A stretch of 64,000 nucleotides of DNA from assembly GCA_016783965.1 (NCBI GenBank), contig JADHVO010000006.1, positions 1 through 64,000 of the forward strand. Direction: 5' to 3'. The stretch is from Alphaproteobacteria bacterium. Its GTDB lineage: Bacteria > Pseudomonadota > Alphaproteobacteria > Micropepsales > Micropepsaceae. A program made the translations under genes and the position numbers. Below the pieces are notes generated by a model that saw nothing but the letters and a program-made list of their open reading frames with translations, did no database searches and had not been told where the DNA came from. Positions 54,338 to 63,115 of the stretch are shown piece after piece; position 1 is the first letter of the stretch; the number at the start of each line of letters is the position of its first letter.

Positions 54338-55497
54338 GCCGCGCCGCGCGCCAGATCGTATTCCGCCCACATCGGCGCGCAGTCGACCATGCGGCGCTCT
54401 TCCATCGCGCGATCGATCGCCATGACGGTGAGCCCTGCCACCATCGAGTCCCATGGCGTCACCGGGAAGGTCGCGCCGGTCTCCAGTGTCGCCAGAAGGT
54501 CGCACGCCATCGCCTGGTCGGCGCCGTTGTGGCTGTCGTCGGTGCGGTTGGCGTAGTCGATGCGCTCCGGCTTCGCCTTGTCCAGCGCGCCGCGGAACAT
54601 CAGCTTGTTGCGCACCAGGTCGGCGATCAGCGTGCCGTCCGTGCCCGCGACATACCAGCGCCGCTCGCCGAGCGCGACATGGCTGTTGGCGTGGAACGAA
54701 AGCTGGAAGCCGCTGTCGTACTCGACCAGGGCGGTCTGGTGGTCGGTCACGTCCATGTCGGAATGGAACGCGTCGTTAGCGCTCGCCCACCCGCCATCGC
54801 GCAGCGCATAGGCCGGCATGCCGTCTGAATAGGTGCGGTTCACGTTCTCGCGGCCGGAATGGAAGATGCGCCGCCCCCCGAGGCTCGCGACGCGCGCCGG
54901 TCGCGATTTCGCCAGGCGTCCGAAGATATCGAAGTCGTGGCACACCTTGTCCAGGAAGTAGGAGCCGCCCCATTCCTGCTTGCGCCGCCAGTTGCGCGCC
55001 AGATAGCCGCCGTGCTCGGGCGGCAGATGCTCGGTGGCGTCCATCGAGATCAGTTCGCCCAGCGCGCCTTCGTCCACCTTCCTGATCGTCTCGCGGACGA
55101 TCGGCATGGAGCGCATCACGAGCCCTATGAACAGCGGCGGTGTCTTCTTGTCGACCAGGTGCCGCGCCAGCGCGAAGGTTTCTTCCTCCGTGCGCACGAT
55201 CGGCTTCTCGGCGAAGATCGGATTGCCAGCCGCGAACGCCGCCAGCAGGTGCTCGTAGTGCAGGTGGTTGGGCGAGCCGATCATCACCAGGTCGAACGGC
55301 CCGTCCTTCAGCAGTGCGTCGACGCTGGCGTAAGGCTTGCCGGCGGCGACATCGTGCGCCAGCACGATCGGCATGCCGATGGGCGCGGGATCGACATACC
55401 CCGCCACGTTCAGCCTCCAGCCGACTTCCTGCATGGCCGCCAGCACATGCGCGATGCGCTGGCCGAGCCCGATAACGCCGATACGATGGGTCTTCAT
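54334..55497 (-). CDS. Gfo/Idh/MocA family oxidoreductase
   Basis: The 387-residue NAD(P)-dependent sugar-oxidoreductase-like protein begins MKTHRIGVIGLGQRIAHVLAA, with GLGQR replacing the usual GxGxxG. PNHLHYEHLLAAFAAGNPIFAEKPI carries the EKP motif, and NWRRKQEWGGSYFLDKVCHDFDIFGRL places the catalytic Asp/His. The substrate is unknown; relatives act on inositol or sugar derivatives. The chosen Met matches the family start, although the frame runs 72 codons further upstream. Its stop shares CTAG with the cyclase gene. Confidence 0.88.
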   Translation of the reverse strand: MKTHRIGVIGLGQRIAHVLAAMQEVGWRLNVAGYVDPAPIGMPIVLAHDVAAGKPYASVDALLKDGPFDLVMIGSPNHLHYEHLLAAFAAGNPIFAEKPIVRTEEETFALARHLVDKKTPPLFIGLVMRSMPIVRETIRKVDEGALGELISMDATEHLPPEHGGYLARNWRRKQEWGGSYFLDKVCHDFDIFGRLAKSRPARVASLGGRRIFHSGRENVNRTYSDGMPAYALRDGGWASANDAFHSDMDVTDHQTALVEYDSGFQLSFHANSHVALGERRWYVAGTDGTLIADLVRNKLMFRGALDKAKPERIDYANRTDDSHNGADQAMACDLLATLETGATFPVTPWDSMVAGLTVMAIDRAMEERRMVDCAPMWAEYDLARGAA

Positions 55498-55541
55498 GGC
55501 GCGCAGTGTGGCGCGCGCCGCGCGCACCCTGCAAGGGCGCC

Positions 55542-55619
55542 TTACGCCGCGTGGGCGATCAGGAACAGCGCGATCAGCGCGCCGAGGATCATCTCGCCGA
55601 TGTGAAGTCTGGTTGTCAT
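55542..55619 (-). CDS. Possible 25-residue membrane peptide
   Basis: An ATG frame gives a peptide that starts MTTRLHIGEM and continues with a single hydrophobic helix, ILGALIALFLIAHAA. It lies between the oxidoreductase gene and the AraC regulator, on the oxidoreductase strand and 44 bases upstream of it. The composition is that of a tiny membrane protein, but the frame is short enough to be accidental. Confidence 0.35.
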   Translation of the reverse strand: MTTRLHIGEMILGALIALFLIAHAA

Positions 55620-55722
55620 GGCCGCACCTTGGCCTCGCGCGCGCGAGGCTGGTATGACCTTGTTCCGACACTTTCGGACATCGCCGCTTTCGCGCGGCGG
55701 AGGCCATCGCCACACTGCCGCC

Positions 55723-56670
55723 ATGACCAGACGCATCGGACTGATCGCGTATCCCCGCTTCACCACGCTGGATCTCAGCGGCCCGCTGGACGTGTTCACT
55801 ATCGCCAACGCCTATGTGCCAGGCACCTATGAGACGATCGTGCTCGCCGCATCGGCCGAGCCAGTGGCGTCGGAAGGCGGTCTTCGCATCCTGCCGGACA
55901 TGACACTGGTGAAAGCGCCGCCGCTGGACACCATCCTCGTCCCGGGCGGGTATGGCCTGCGCCGAACCGATGCGGGCACGCCGATCGTTTCCTTCCTCAA
56001 GGCCCGCAAACGCACCCGCCGCATCGCGTCAGTCTGTACCGGCATCTACGCGCTGGGCGAGAGCGGTTTGCTCGACGGCCGCCGCGCCACGACGCACTGG
56101 CGCTTCGCCGCCGATGCGGCGCGGCGCTTCCCGACGATCGCGCTGGAGCCCGACGCCATCTACATCCAGGACGGCAACATGTTCACCTCGGCCGGCATCA
56201 CCGCCGGCATCGACTTGGCGCTCTCTTTCGTGGAGGCCGACCTTGGCGGGCGCGTTGCGATGGGCGTGGCACGCGAGCTGGTGGTGTACCTGAAGCGTTC
56301 CGGCGGCCAGATGCAGTTCTCCGAGCCGCTGCAATTCCAGGCCCGCGCCACCGACCGCTTCGCCGATCTCGCGGCGTGGATGGTTGAAAACCTGAAGAAG
56401 GACCTGTCGGTGGAGGTGCTGGCCGACAGGGCCGGCCTCGGCGCCCGCCATTTCAGCCGCCGTTTCACGCAGGTGTTCGGCGCGACGCCCGCGGCCTATG
56501 TCGAACAGCTCCGCCTCGACGAAGCGCGCAAGCGCCTCGGGCAACCGAACCAGACCGTCGACCGTGTCGCCGCGTCGGTGGGCTACGCCAGCGCCGACAG
56601 TTTCCGCCGCGCGTTCGAGCGCCGCTTCGGCGTCCCGCCCAGCCAGTATCGCGGGCGGTTCGCAGCTTAA
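55723..56670 (+). CDS. GlxA family transcriptional regulator (DJ-1/PfpI + AraC)
   Basis: The 315-residue regulator has an N-terminal DJ-1/PfpI amidase-like domain (RRIGLIAYPRFTTLDLSGPLDVF, VPGGYG, SVCTGIYALGESGLLDGRRATTHW with the nucleophile-elbow Cys) and a C-terminal AraC DNA-binding domain (two helix-turn-helix units: EVLADRAGLGARHFSRRFTQVFG and VDRVAASVGYASADSFRRAFERRFG). Such regulators respond to small amide or amine ligands. No obvious target gene is adjacent. The start MTRRIGLIAYPRF is preferred to one 35 codons upstream. Confidence 0.92.
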   Translation: MTRRIGLIAYPRFTTLDLSGPLDVFTIANAYVPGTYETIVLAASAEPVASEGGLRILPDMTLVKAPPLDTILVPGGYGLRRTDAGTPIVSFLKARKRTRRIASVCTGIYALGESGLLDGRRATTHWRFAADAARRFPTIALEPDAIYIQDGNMFTSAGITAGIDLALSFVEADLGGRVAMGVARELVVYLKRSGGQMQFSEPLQFQARATDRFADLAAWMVENLKKDLSVEVLADRAGLGARHFSRRFTQVFGATPAAYVEQLRLDEARKRLGQPNQTVDRVAASVGYASADSFRRAFERRFGVPPSQYRGRFAA

Positions 56671-56720
56671 GCTTCCATCCAACCCGTGCATTACTCTCTT
56701 CCGGCCTGTAGTCTGCGCGC

Positions 56721-57173
56721 ATGAGCGAGACAGTTGAAGGCGGCTGCCGCTGCGGGGCGGTGCGCTACAAGGTGAAAGTCGACAGGCTGCCGAACGCCTA
56801 TGCCTGCCACTGCCTGGATTGCCAGACGTGGAGCGGCAGTGCCTTCAGCCTGCAATTCATCGTGCCAGAGGCCGCGCTGGAGGTGACCGGCAAGCCTCAT
56901 CTCTACGAGCGCACCACGGGCGAAGGTGCCGACGCGCGCACATCGCACCAGCGCGGCTGCACCAATTGCATGACTCGCGTCTACAACACCAACACGCGCC
57001 GCCCCGGCCTCGCCGTGGTGCGCGCCGGCACACTCGACCGCAGCGATGAGCTCACGATCGTCGCGCACATCTGGGCCAAGCGGAAACTGAAGGGCACCGA
57101 CATTCCGGCGGACGTGCCAAGCTGGCCGGAGGGCGCGCCTCCGGCGGATTTCATGGCCGTCCTGATGAAATGA
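56721..57173 (+). CDS. GFA/CENP-V family zinc protein
   Basis: A 150-residue protein of the glutathione-dependent formaldehyde-activating (GFA) fold. Zinc-ligand cysteines are in GGCRCGAVRY, ACHCLDCQTWSGS and RGCTNCMTRVYNT, giving the two-zinc pattern. The family name does not prove formaldehyde chemistry; some bind glutathione conjugates. It reads away from the AraC regulator by 50 bases and stops one base before the convergent hbd stop. Confidence 0.9.
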   Translation: MSETVEGGCRCGAVRYKVKVDRLPNAYACHCLDCQTWSGSAFSLQFIVPEAALEVTGKPHLYERTTGEGADARTSHQRGCTNCMTRVYNTNTRRPGLAVVRAGTLDRSDELTIVAHIWAKRKLKGTDIPADVPSWPEGAPPADFMAVLMK

Positions 57174-58049
57174 TTACCGTGTCGGGACCGGGTGGTCGCC
57201 GCGGTAGTCATAGAAGCCGCGGCCGGTCTTCTGGCCGAGCCAGCCGGCCTCGACATACTTCACCAGCAACGGGCAGGGGCGGTACTTGGAGTCCGCCAGG
57301 CCCTCATACAGCACCTGCATGATCGACAGGCAGGTATCCAGCCCGATGAAGTCGGCCAGTTGCAGCGGCCCCATCGGATGGTTGGCGCCCAGGCGCATCG
57401 AGGTGTCGATCGCCTCCACGTTCCCCACGCCTTCGTACAGCGTGTAGACCGCCTCGTTGATCATCGGCTGGAGGATGCGGTTCACGATGAACGCCGGGAA
57501 ATCCTCGGCATAGGCCGCCGTCTTGCCCGTGCGCTTCACGATCTCCAGCGCCGCCTGGAAGGTCGGATCGTCCGTAGCGATGCCGCGGATCACCTCCACC
57601 AGCTGCATCACCGGCACCGGGTTCATGAAGTGGATGCCGATGAAGCGCTCCGGTCGGTCCGTCGCCGTCGCGAGGCGCGTCACCGAGATCGACGAGGTGT
57701 TGGTCGCGAGCAGCGTCTTGTCGTTGATGCGTGGCGTCAGTTCCTGGAAGATCTTCTTCTTGGTCGCCTCGTCTTCCGTAGCGGCCTCGATCACCAGATC
57801 GCGGTCCTTCATGTCTTCGAGCGAGGTGGTCGTGCGAATCCGCTTCATCGCCACCGCGATCTGATCGTCCTTGATCAGGCCGCGCGCCGCCTGGCGGTGC
57901 ATGTTGCGGTCGATGCGTTCCAGCGCCTTGGACAGGGCATCCTTGTTGATGTCGTCCAGCACCACATCGTAACCCGCAAGCGCCAGGACATGGGCAATAC
58001 CGTTGCCCATCTGTCCCGCGCCGATAACGCCGATGCGCTCAATCGTCAT
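57174..58049 (-). CDS. hbd: 3-hydroxybutyryl-CoA dehydrogenase
   Basis: The 291-residue NAD-dependent enzyme oxidises 3-hydroxyacyl-CoA. The N-terminal Rossmann motif GVIGAGQMGNGIAHVLALAGYDV is clear; catalytic residues are in ERFIGIHFMNPVPVMQLVEVI (the His) and in AFIVNRILQPMINEAVYTLYEGV (the Asn/Glu region), with MRLGANHPMGPLQLADFIGLD. It follows etfA by 18 bases on the same strand, so it belongs to a fatty-acid or butyrate-type oxidation unit with etfBA. Confidence 0.94.
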   Translation of the reverse strand: MTIERIGVIGAGQMGNGIAHVLALAGYDVVLDDINKDALSKALERIDRNMHRQAARGLIKDDQIAVAMKRIRTTTSLEDMKDRDLVIEAATEDEATKKKIFQELTPRINDKTLLATNTSSISVTRLATATDRPERFIGIHFMNPVPVMQLVEVIRGIATDDPTFQAALEIVKRTGKTAAYAEDFPAFIVNRILQPMINEAVYTLYEGVGNVEAIDTSMRLGANHPMGPLQLADFIGLDTCLSIMQVLYEGLADSKYRPCPLLVKYVEAGWLGQKTGRGFYDYRGDHPVPTR

Positions 58050-58067
58050 GCGTTCGATCCTTGGACC

Positions 58068-59009
58068 TTAGTAGCCCAGCTTCGTCAGCTCTTCTTCCAT
58101 TTCGGGCACCGCCTTGAACAGGTCGGCGACAAGACCGTAGTCCGCGACCTGGAAGATCGGGGCCTCTTCGTCCTTGTTGATGGCGGCGATGACCTTGGAG
58201 TCCTTCATGCCCGCCAGGTGCTGAATCGCGCCCGAGATGCCGACCGCGATGTAGAGTTCCGGCGCCACGACCTTGCCGGTCTGGCCGACCTGGTAGTCGT
58301 TGGGCACGAAGCCCGCGTCCACCGCTGCGCGACTGGCGCCTACGGCGGCGTGCAGCTTGTCGGCGATCTTGTCCAGCATGTGGAAATTTTCACCCGACTG
58401 CATGCCGCGACCGCCAGAGATCACGATCTTGGCGGATGTCAGCTCCGGACGCTCCGACTTCGACAATTCCTCGCCGACGAATTTGGAGAGGCCGGGATCG
58501 GACGCCGCGCCGATCTTCTCGACGCCGGCCGAACCGCCTTCGCCCGCCGTCTTGAACGTCGTGGTGCGCACGGTGATGACCTTCTTGCCGGCGCCCGCCT
58601 GAACGGTGGCGATGGCGTTGCCGGCGTAGATCGGGCGCTCGAACGTGTCGGCGCTGACGACCTTGATGATCTCGCTGATCTGCGCGACGTCCAGCTTCGC
58701 GGCCACGCGCGGCATGTAGTTCTTGCCGTTGGTGGTGGCTGGGGCAAGGATCGCGTCGTACTTGCCGGCCAGCGACAGGATCAGCGTCTCCATCGTCTCG
58801 GCGACCATTTTCGCATACAGCGCGTCGTCGGCGAGCAGCACCTTCTCCACGCCCTGGAGCTTCGCTGCGGCTTCCGCCACGCCCTGCGCGCCCTGGCCGG
58901 CGACCAGCACATGCACCGGGCCGCCCAGCTGCGACGCGGCGGTCACGACCTTGGCGGTCGCTTCCTTGAGGACCTTGTTGTCGTGTTCTGCGATAACGAG
59001 AGATGCCAC
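58068..59009 (-). CDS. etfA: Electron transfer flavoprotein alpha subunit
   Basis: EtfA, 313 residues, holds the FAD that carries electrons from acyl-CoA dehydrogenases to ETF-ubiquinone oxidoreductase. The C-terminal FAD domain is clear: [60 protein letters not shown] in outline, and [23 protein letters not shown]. It starts one base after etfB ends, so the two are co-translated. Confidence 0.97.
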   Translation of the reverse strand: MASLVIAEHDNKVLKEATAKVVTAASQLGGPVHVLVAGQGAQGVAEAAAKLQGVEKVLLADDALYAKMVAETMETLILSLAGKYDAILAPATTNGKNYMPRVAAKLDVAQISEIIKVVSADTFERPIYAGNAIATVQAGAGKKVITVRTTTFKTAGEGGSAGVEKIGAASDPGLSKFVGEELSKSERPELTSAKIVISGGRGMQSGENFHMLDKIADKLHAAVGASRAAVDAGFVPNDYQVGQTGKVVAPELYIAVGISGAIQHLAGMKDSKVIAAINKDEEAPIFQVADYGLVADLFKAVPEMEEELTKLGY

Positions 59010-59010
59010 C

Positions 59011-59760
59011 TTAGATCACTCCCGCTTCGTTCTTGAGCTTGTCGAGCAGCTCGGCAACCGTCTTCACCTTCACGCCGGCCTTGCGCTTCTCCGGCTCGGT
59101 GACCTTCAGCGTTTTCAGCTTGGGGGCGACGTCCACGCCGTAATCGGCCGGTGCTTTCTCGGCGATCGGCTTCTTTTTTGCCTTCATGATGTTTGGCAGC
59201 GAGGCATAGCGCGGCTCGTTCAGGCGCAGGTCGACGGTCATTACGGCCGGCAGCTTCACGTCGACGGTCTGCAAGCCGCCATCGATCTCGCGCTCGATCT
59301 TCGCATCGGCATCGCCGAGTTCGAGCTTGTGGGCAAACGTGCCCTGGGGCCAGCCCAGCAGCGCGGCCAGCATCTGGCCTGTCTGGTTCGAGTCATCGTC
59401 GATCGCCTGCTTGCCGGTGATCACCAGCGACGGCTTCTCTTCGTCGACGATGGCCTTCAGGATCTTGGCGACGGCCAGCGGTTCGACCTCGGCGTCGGTC
59501 TTCACCAGGATGCCGCGGTCGGCGCCCATGGCGAGCGCGGTGCGGATGGTCTCGGAGGCCTGCTGCGGTCCGACCGACACGGCGATCACTTCCGTCGCCT
59601 TGCCCTTCTCCTTGAGGCGGACGGCCTCTTCGACGGAAATCTCGTCGAACGGATTCATGGACATTTTGACATTCGCCAGGTCCACGCCGGTCTGGTCCGC
59701 CTTCACGCGAACCTTGACGTTGTAGTCAATCACCCGCTTCACGGGCACCAGTACTTTCAT
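59011..59760 (-). CDS. etfB: Electron transfer flavoprotein beta subunit
   Basis: EtfB, 249 residues, binds AMP and pairs with EtfA. Motifs are [57 protein letters not shown] and [24 protein letters not shown]. It is the first gene of etfB-etfA-hbd. The upstream region 59761-60005 carries a candidate promoter and inverted repeats. Confidence 0.97.
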   Translation of the reverse strand: MKVLVPVKRVIDYNVKVRVKADQTGVDLANVKMSMNPFDEISVEEAVRLKEKGKATEVIAVSVGPQQASETIRTALAMGADRGILVKTDAEVEPLAVAKILKAIVDEEKPSLVITGKQAIDDDSNQTGQMLAALLGWPQGTFAHKLELGDADAKIEREIDGGLQTVDVKLPAVMTVDLRLNEPRYASLPNIMKAKKKPIAEKAPADYGVDVAPKLKTLKVTEPEKRKAGVKVKTVAELLDKLKNEAGVI

Positions 59761-59842
59761 GAGCTCGAAGATCCCTGAACTTGGGCGGTTGATTTAGCTT
59801 GGGGCGCGGTCCATGCGCCGGAATTCTGGGCGACCGCCCTCT

Positions 59843-59942
59843 TTTTTGCGGCGCAAAAACTAGGACCGGCTCAGCCCCGATGTCAACGAAGCGTCATCGG
59901 CATTTCGCTAAGGAAACAAGGGCCGGGATTCACTCGTGAATC
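59843..59942 (-). promoter_or_regulatory. etfB promoter region with two inverted repeats
   Basis: On the minus strand TTGACA (59886 to 59881), 18 bases, TAGTTT (59862 to 59857) make a plausible promoter about 97 bases ahead of etfB. An inverted repeat with 7-bp arms (TTTTTGC at 59843-59849, GCAAAAA at 59853-59859) overlaps the -10 and start. A second (GATTCAC at 59927-59933, GTGAATC at 59936-59942) lies 40 bases upstream of -35. Either could be an operator. No regulator gene is adjacent, and the rest of 59761-60005 shows no gene. Confidence 0.5.
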
Positions 59943-60005
59943 GTGTGTGCAGTGCAGCAATTTGGTCCAAACCGCGTCATTCCGCCGCAAGGTACCTTCC
60001 GCAAC

Positions 60006-60905
60006 TCAGCCGCCGAAGGCCGCGAGCGCCGCTTCTGCAATGGGCGCGCCCCACTCCTGCACGAAATGCCCGCCCTCCGCGACAACGAAGGCTGGCGGGC
60101 AGCCGCGGATGCCGGCGCGCAGCGTCTCCATCAGCGGCGGTGGAAACACCGGGTCCGCGGCGCCATAAGCCATGAAGGTCGGGCCGTTCCAGTCGTCCTT
60201 CCAGAAGGCCCGTGCCGCCTTCGACTCTGCGACGCCCTCCATGCCCGGCTCGGTCATCACCAGTTGCGGGAAGCGGCGCACGCCGGCCTTGTAACGCTGG
60301 TCAGGGAAGGGCGCGTCATACGCCGCCGCTTCCGCGTCGCTCAGGATCGGCGTGCCGCGCTTCATCAATTGCCCGACCATCAGGTCCGGCCGCGTCGCCA
60401 TGAAGGCGCGCCAGTTATCGAAGCCCGGCCCGGCGCCTTCGCCGATGGGCATGCCAGTGTTCATCACCAGCAGGCGCGCGATGCGCCGGCGCATGTCCGG
60501 TTCCACCGGCAAGGTCAGGCCGAGCAGCCCGCCCCAGTCCTGCACCACCAGCGTGATGTTGGTCAGATCGAGCCGCTCGATGAGTCGCAACAGGTGATTG
60601 CGGTGGAAATGGAATGTGTAGTCCGCATCATTGACCGGTTTGTCGCTGCGCCCGAAGCCGAAGAAGTCGGGCGCCACCACGCGCGCGCCGCTCTTCAGGA
60701 ACGGCGGGATCATCTTGCGATAGAGAAAGCTCCAGCTCGGCTCGCCATGCAGGCACAGGAACATGTGCTTCGCATCGCGCGGACCTTCATCGACGTAGTG
60801 TGCGCGCAATCCTTCGTAGCCGCGCAGGTCGTCGACGTAACGCGGCGCATAGCGAAAATCGGGCAGGCCGGCGAACCGCTCGTCCGGTGTGCGCAGTGCG
60901 TCCAT
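60006..60905 (-). CDS. Haloalkane dehalogenase (HLD-I type)
   Basis: The 299-residue alpha/beta-hydrolase has the full haloalkane dehalogenase set: HGEPSWSFLYRKM with Glu55, nucleophile Asp123 and halide Trp124 in VVQDWGGLLGL, catalytic acid Asp251 (YGAADPVFP) and His280 (EGGHFVQEW). Trp165 in the cap is in the place of the second HLD-I halide Trp. The start MDALRTPDERFAGLPDFRY matches known DhlA/DhmA-like enzymes. It is preceded 9 bases upstream by an exported protein gene and, before that, a cytochrome c gene. The natural substrate is unknown. Confidence 0.9.
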   Translation of the reverse strand: MDALRTPDERFAGLPDFRYAPRYVDDLRGYEGLRAHYVDEGPRDAKHMFLCLHGEPSWSFLYRKMIPPFLKSGARVVAPDFFGFGRSDKPVNDADYTFHFHRNHLLRLIERLDLTNITLVVQDWGGLLGLTLPVEPDMRRRIARLLVMNTGMPIGEGAGPGFDNWRAFMATRPDLMVGQLMKRGTPILSDAEAAAYDAPFPDQRYKAGVRRFPQLVMTEPGMEGVAESKAARAFWKDDWNGPTFMAYGAADPVFPPPLMETLRAGIRGCPPAFVVAEGGHFVQEWGAPIAEAALAAFGG

Positions 60906-60914
60906 GCCTGTCTC

Positions 60915-61376
60915 CTATTGTGTTCTGCCGTCCAGCAGGGCGTCGGTCACCTCGCACAGATCACGGCCGTGGGCGCTCTCGTTCGCGCTCATGTGCACAT
61001 GACCGGACGGATCGACCATGAACAGCACGATCTGCCGCCAATAGGCGAGGCCGCCGTGCTCATACCACACATACCAGGCTCCCTGCGTCTCGCCGGCGCG
61101 GATGAAGCGCTGGAACGGTCCGGGTTTCACGATGGCGTCCGTCGCGTTGAAGAACGCGCCGCGATCGGCCATGCCGCCCGCAAGCTTCATCAGCGCATCG
61201 CGGATGCCATGCGGCAACGTCTTAAGCGAGAGCGTATCCTTTGACGGATGCTTCAGCACGCAGTCGGCACCGGCTGGTGCGGGCTGCGGCGCATACTCGG
61301 GTCGCGCGGGCTTCGCGTCGGCGCTGCCGAAGAGCAGCAGCGCCAGCGCCGCGCCCGCGGCGGCCCGCGCAATCAT
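60915..61376 (-). CDS. Hypothetical exported protein
   Basis: A 153-residue protein with a signal peptide (MIARAAAGAALALLLFGSADA) and a mature domain including ADCVLKHPSKDTLSL, GGMADRGAFFNATDAIV, RFIRAGETQGAWYVWYEHGGLAYWRQIVLFM and GHVHMSANESAHGRDLCEV. The two Cys could bond. I do not know the family. It lies between the cytochrome c gene (ATGA overlap) and the haloalkane dehalogenase (9 bases), so it belongs to their operon. Confidence 0.72.
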   Translation of the reverse strand: MIARAAAGAALALLLFGSADAKPARPEYAPQPAPAGADCVLKHPSKDTLSLKTLPHGIRDALMKLAGGMADRGAFFNATDAIVKPGPFQRFIRAGETQGAWYVWYEHGGLAYWRQIVLFMVDPSGHVHMSANESAHGRDLCEVTDALLDGRTQ

Positions 61377-61738
61377 TTAAGCGTGCCGAGATAGGCGACG
61401 ACGTCGTCCGCCTGGCTGGTATTGGTGATGCCACCGAACGCCATCTTGGTCCCGGGCACGAGCTTTTGCGGACCCATCACCCACTGCTTCAGCTTGTCCG
61501 GTGTCCAGGTGATGCCCGAAGACTTGAGCGCGCCCGAATAGGAGAAGCTGGCCAGCGACGCAGCCTTGCGGCCCACCACGCCGAACAGGTTCGGTCCCAG
61601 ACCATTCGGGCCGCCCTTCTGCACGGTGTGACAGATCGCGCAGCGGCCGAAGACCGTCTGGCCGTTCTTGGCGTCGGCCGCGGCCGCAGGCGTGGCAAGA
61701 AGAGCGGCCGCTGCTGCGGCCCAAATGAGTTTGTGCAT
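61373..61738 (-). CDS. Class I cytochrome c
   Basis: The 121-residue periplasmic cytochrome has a signal peptide (MHKLIWAAAAAALLATPAAA), the haem motif CAICH in GRCAICHTVQKGGPNGLGPNL and a distal Met in PGTKMAFGGI. It resembles mitochondrial/bacterial cytochrome c2 types. ATGA overlap joins it to the exported protein gene, which is next to the dehalogenase. An open frame runs 18 codons further upstream, but the start chosen gives the signal peptide. Confidence 0.93.
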   Translation of the reverse strand: MHKLIWAAAAAALLATPAAAADAKNGQTVFGRCAICHTVQKGGPNGLGPNLFGVVGRKAASLASFSYSGALKSSGITWTPDKLKQWVMGPQKLVPGTKMAFGGITNTSQADDVVAYLGTLK

Positions 61739-61819
61739 GAGCGTCCCCGATGTCGCGCGCGGGAGTTCACACGCGAATTCCGGCGCTTTCAAGTCGCCTG
61801 CTCGCGCGCGCTGCGGTCG

Positions 61820-62242
61820 TCAGGCCGGCTTCGCCGTACCCACTCCCGACTTCGCGCTTTCGATCGCGGCACGGAAGGCAATAGGGTCGCCGATCGTCGG
61901 CAGGTCGACATGGTCGACGCCCGTACCCTCGATGCGCAGATGGCCGTATCCCAGCACGCGGCCCCAGAAGGACTGCGTCACGCTAACGCCCTCGATGTTG
62001 GGCAGCGCGACCTCGAACGTCTTGAGCGAGAAGAGGCCTTCCTTCTCGACAAAGCGGTGCGTGGTGACCCCGATCTCGGTCGTCCATTTGCGCACCATCA
62101 TCGCGACGAAGATCCAGATGCCGATCAGCAGGGGGCCGAGGAAAATCAACGCCAGCCAGGCCTTCATGCTGTACCACCAGTGGAAATGTGCCCTGGCGAC
62201 AATCCGTTCACCCTGGCCAAGCGACTGCTCGATATAGGACAT
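61820..62242 (-). CDS. Bacterial PH-domain membrane protein
   Basis: A 140-residue protein with two hydrophobic helices (WWYSMKAWLALIFLGPLLIGI and IFVAMMV) followed by a PH-like (YdbT/YdbS-type) domain: TEIGVTTHRFVEKEGLFSLKTFEVALPNIEGVSVTQSFWGRVLGYGHLRIEGT in outline, with the typical GLxS...I...SVxxQ...R.LGYG pattern. The role is unknown. It is monocistronic, leftward, divergent from the diiron hydrolase gene. Confidence 0.88.
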   Translation of the reverse strand: MSYIEQSLGQGERIVARAHFHWWYSMKAWLALIFLGPLLIGIWIFVAMMVRKWTTEIGVTTHRFVEKEGLFSLKTFEVALPNIEGVSVTQSFWGRVLGYGHLRIEGTGVDHVDLPTIGDPIAFRAAIESAKSGVGTAKPA

Positions 62243-62384
62243 CTACCCCCTCCGCACCCCGAAGCCCCACCCTACACTGCAATATGGTGGATTTGCAGCC
62301 GGTGTGAAGACGGGCCAGCATGGATACCCGGGTTGCGTGCAGATTGCTGCCTCTGCGCCCGGCCACCGCCTTGGAGGAACGCCC

Positions 62385-63110
62385 ATGCAGACCCGTGTCG
62401 ACCGGATCGCCGACGGCATCCATCGCCTGTCGACCTTCGTGCCGGACATCTCGCCGGTCGGCTTCACCTTCAACCAGTACCTGATCGCCGGGCGCGAGCC
62501 GATGCTGTTTCATTGCGGAGGCCGCGGCCTGTTCGCGTCGGTGTCGAAGGCGGCCGCAAGCGTGCTTCCCATCGAAAGCCTGCGCTGGATCAGCTTCGGC
62601 CATGTCGAATCCGACGAGAGCGGCTCGATGAACGACTGGCTCGCCGCCGCACCCAACGCGCAGGTGGTGCACGGCCAGACCGGCTGCATGGTGTCGCTCA
62701 ACGACCTCGCGGCGCGCCCCCCGCGGCCGCTGAACGACGGCGAGGTGCTCGACCTCGGCGGCAAGCGCGTGCGCTGGATCGACACGCCGCATGTTCCGCA
62801 TGGCTGGGAGTCCGGCCTGATCTACGAGGAGACGACCGGCACGCTGTTCACCGGTGATCTCTTCACCCACGTCGGCAAGGGCGAACCCGCGATCGGCAGC
62901 GCCAGCATCGTTCAGCCCTCGGCAGACACCGAAGAGATGTTCCACGCCTCGTCGCTGGCGCCAAGCATGCCCGCCACCATCCGCCGCCTCGCCACGCTCA
63001 AGCCCAAGCGCCTCGCCGTAATGCACGGCAGCTGCTTCGAAGGCGACTGCGCGGCCGAGCTCGAGGGCCTCGCCGCCTACTACGACCGCAAAATCAGGGA
63101 AGCTGCCTAG
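62385..63110 (+). CDS. Diiron metallo-hydrolase of the ODP/flavodiiron type, no flavodoxin domain
   Basis: The 241-residue protein is a metallo-beta-lactamase fold of the flavodiiron (ROO/FprA) type rather than the zinc hydrolase type. The HxExD motif is HVESDES, then His in TPHVPHGW, Asp in FTGDLFTHVG and His in VMHGSCFEGD, giving all six metal ligands. The C-terminal flavodoxin domain of full flavodiiron proteins is absent. A GGAGG site eight bases before the ATG supports the start. The substrate could be oxygen, NO or a peroxide, or a sensing role (inference). A kinase gene follows after 5 bases. Confidence 0.82.
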   Translation: MQTRVDRIADGIHRLSTFVPDISPVGFTFNQYLIAGREPMLFHCGGRGLFASVSKAAASVLPIESLRWISFGHVESDESGSMNDWLAAAPNAQVVHGQTGCMVSLNDLAARPPRPLNDGEVLDLGGKRVRWIDTPHVPHGWESGLIYEETTGTLFTGDLFTHVGKGEPAIGSASIVQPSADTEEMFHASSLAPSMPATIRRLATLKPKRLAVMHGSCFEGDCAAELEGLAAYYDRKIREAA

Positions 63111-63115
63111 CGGAT

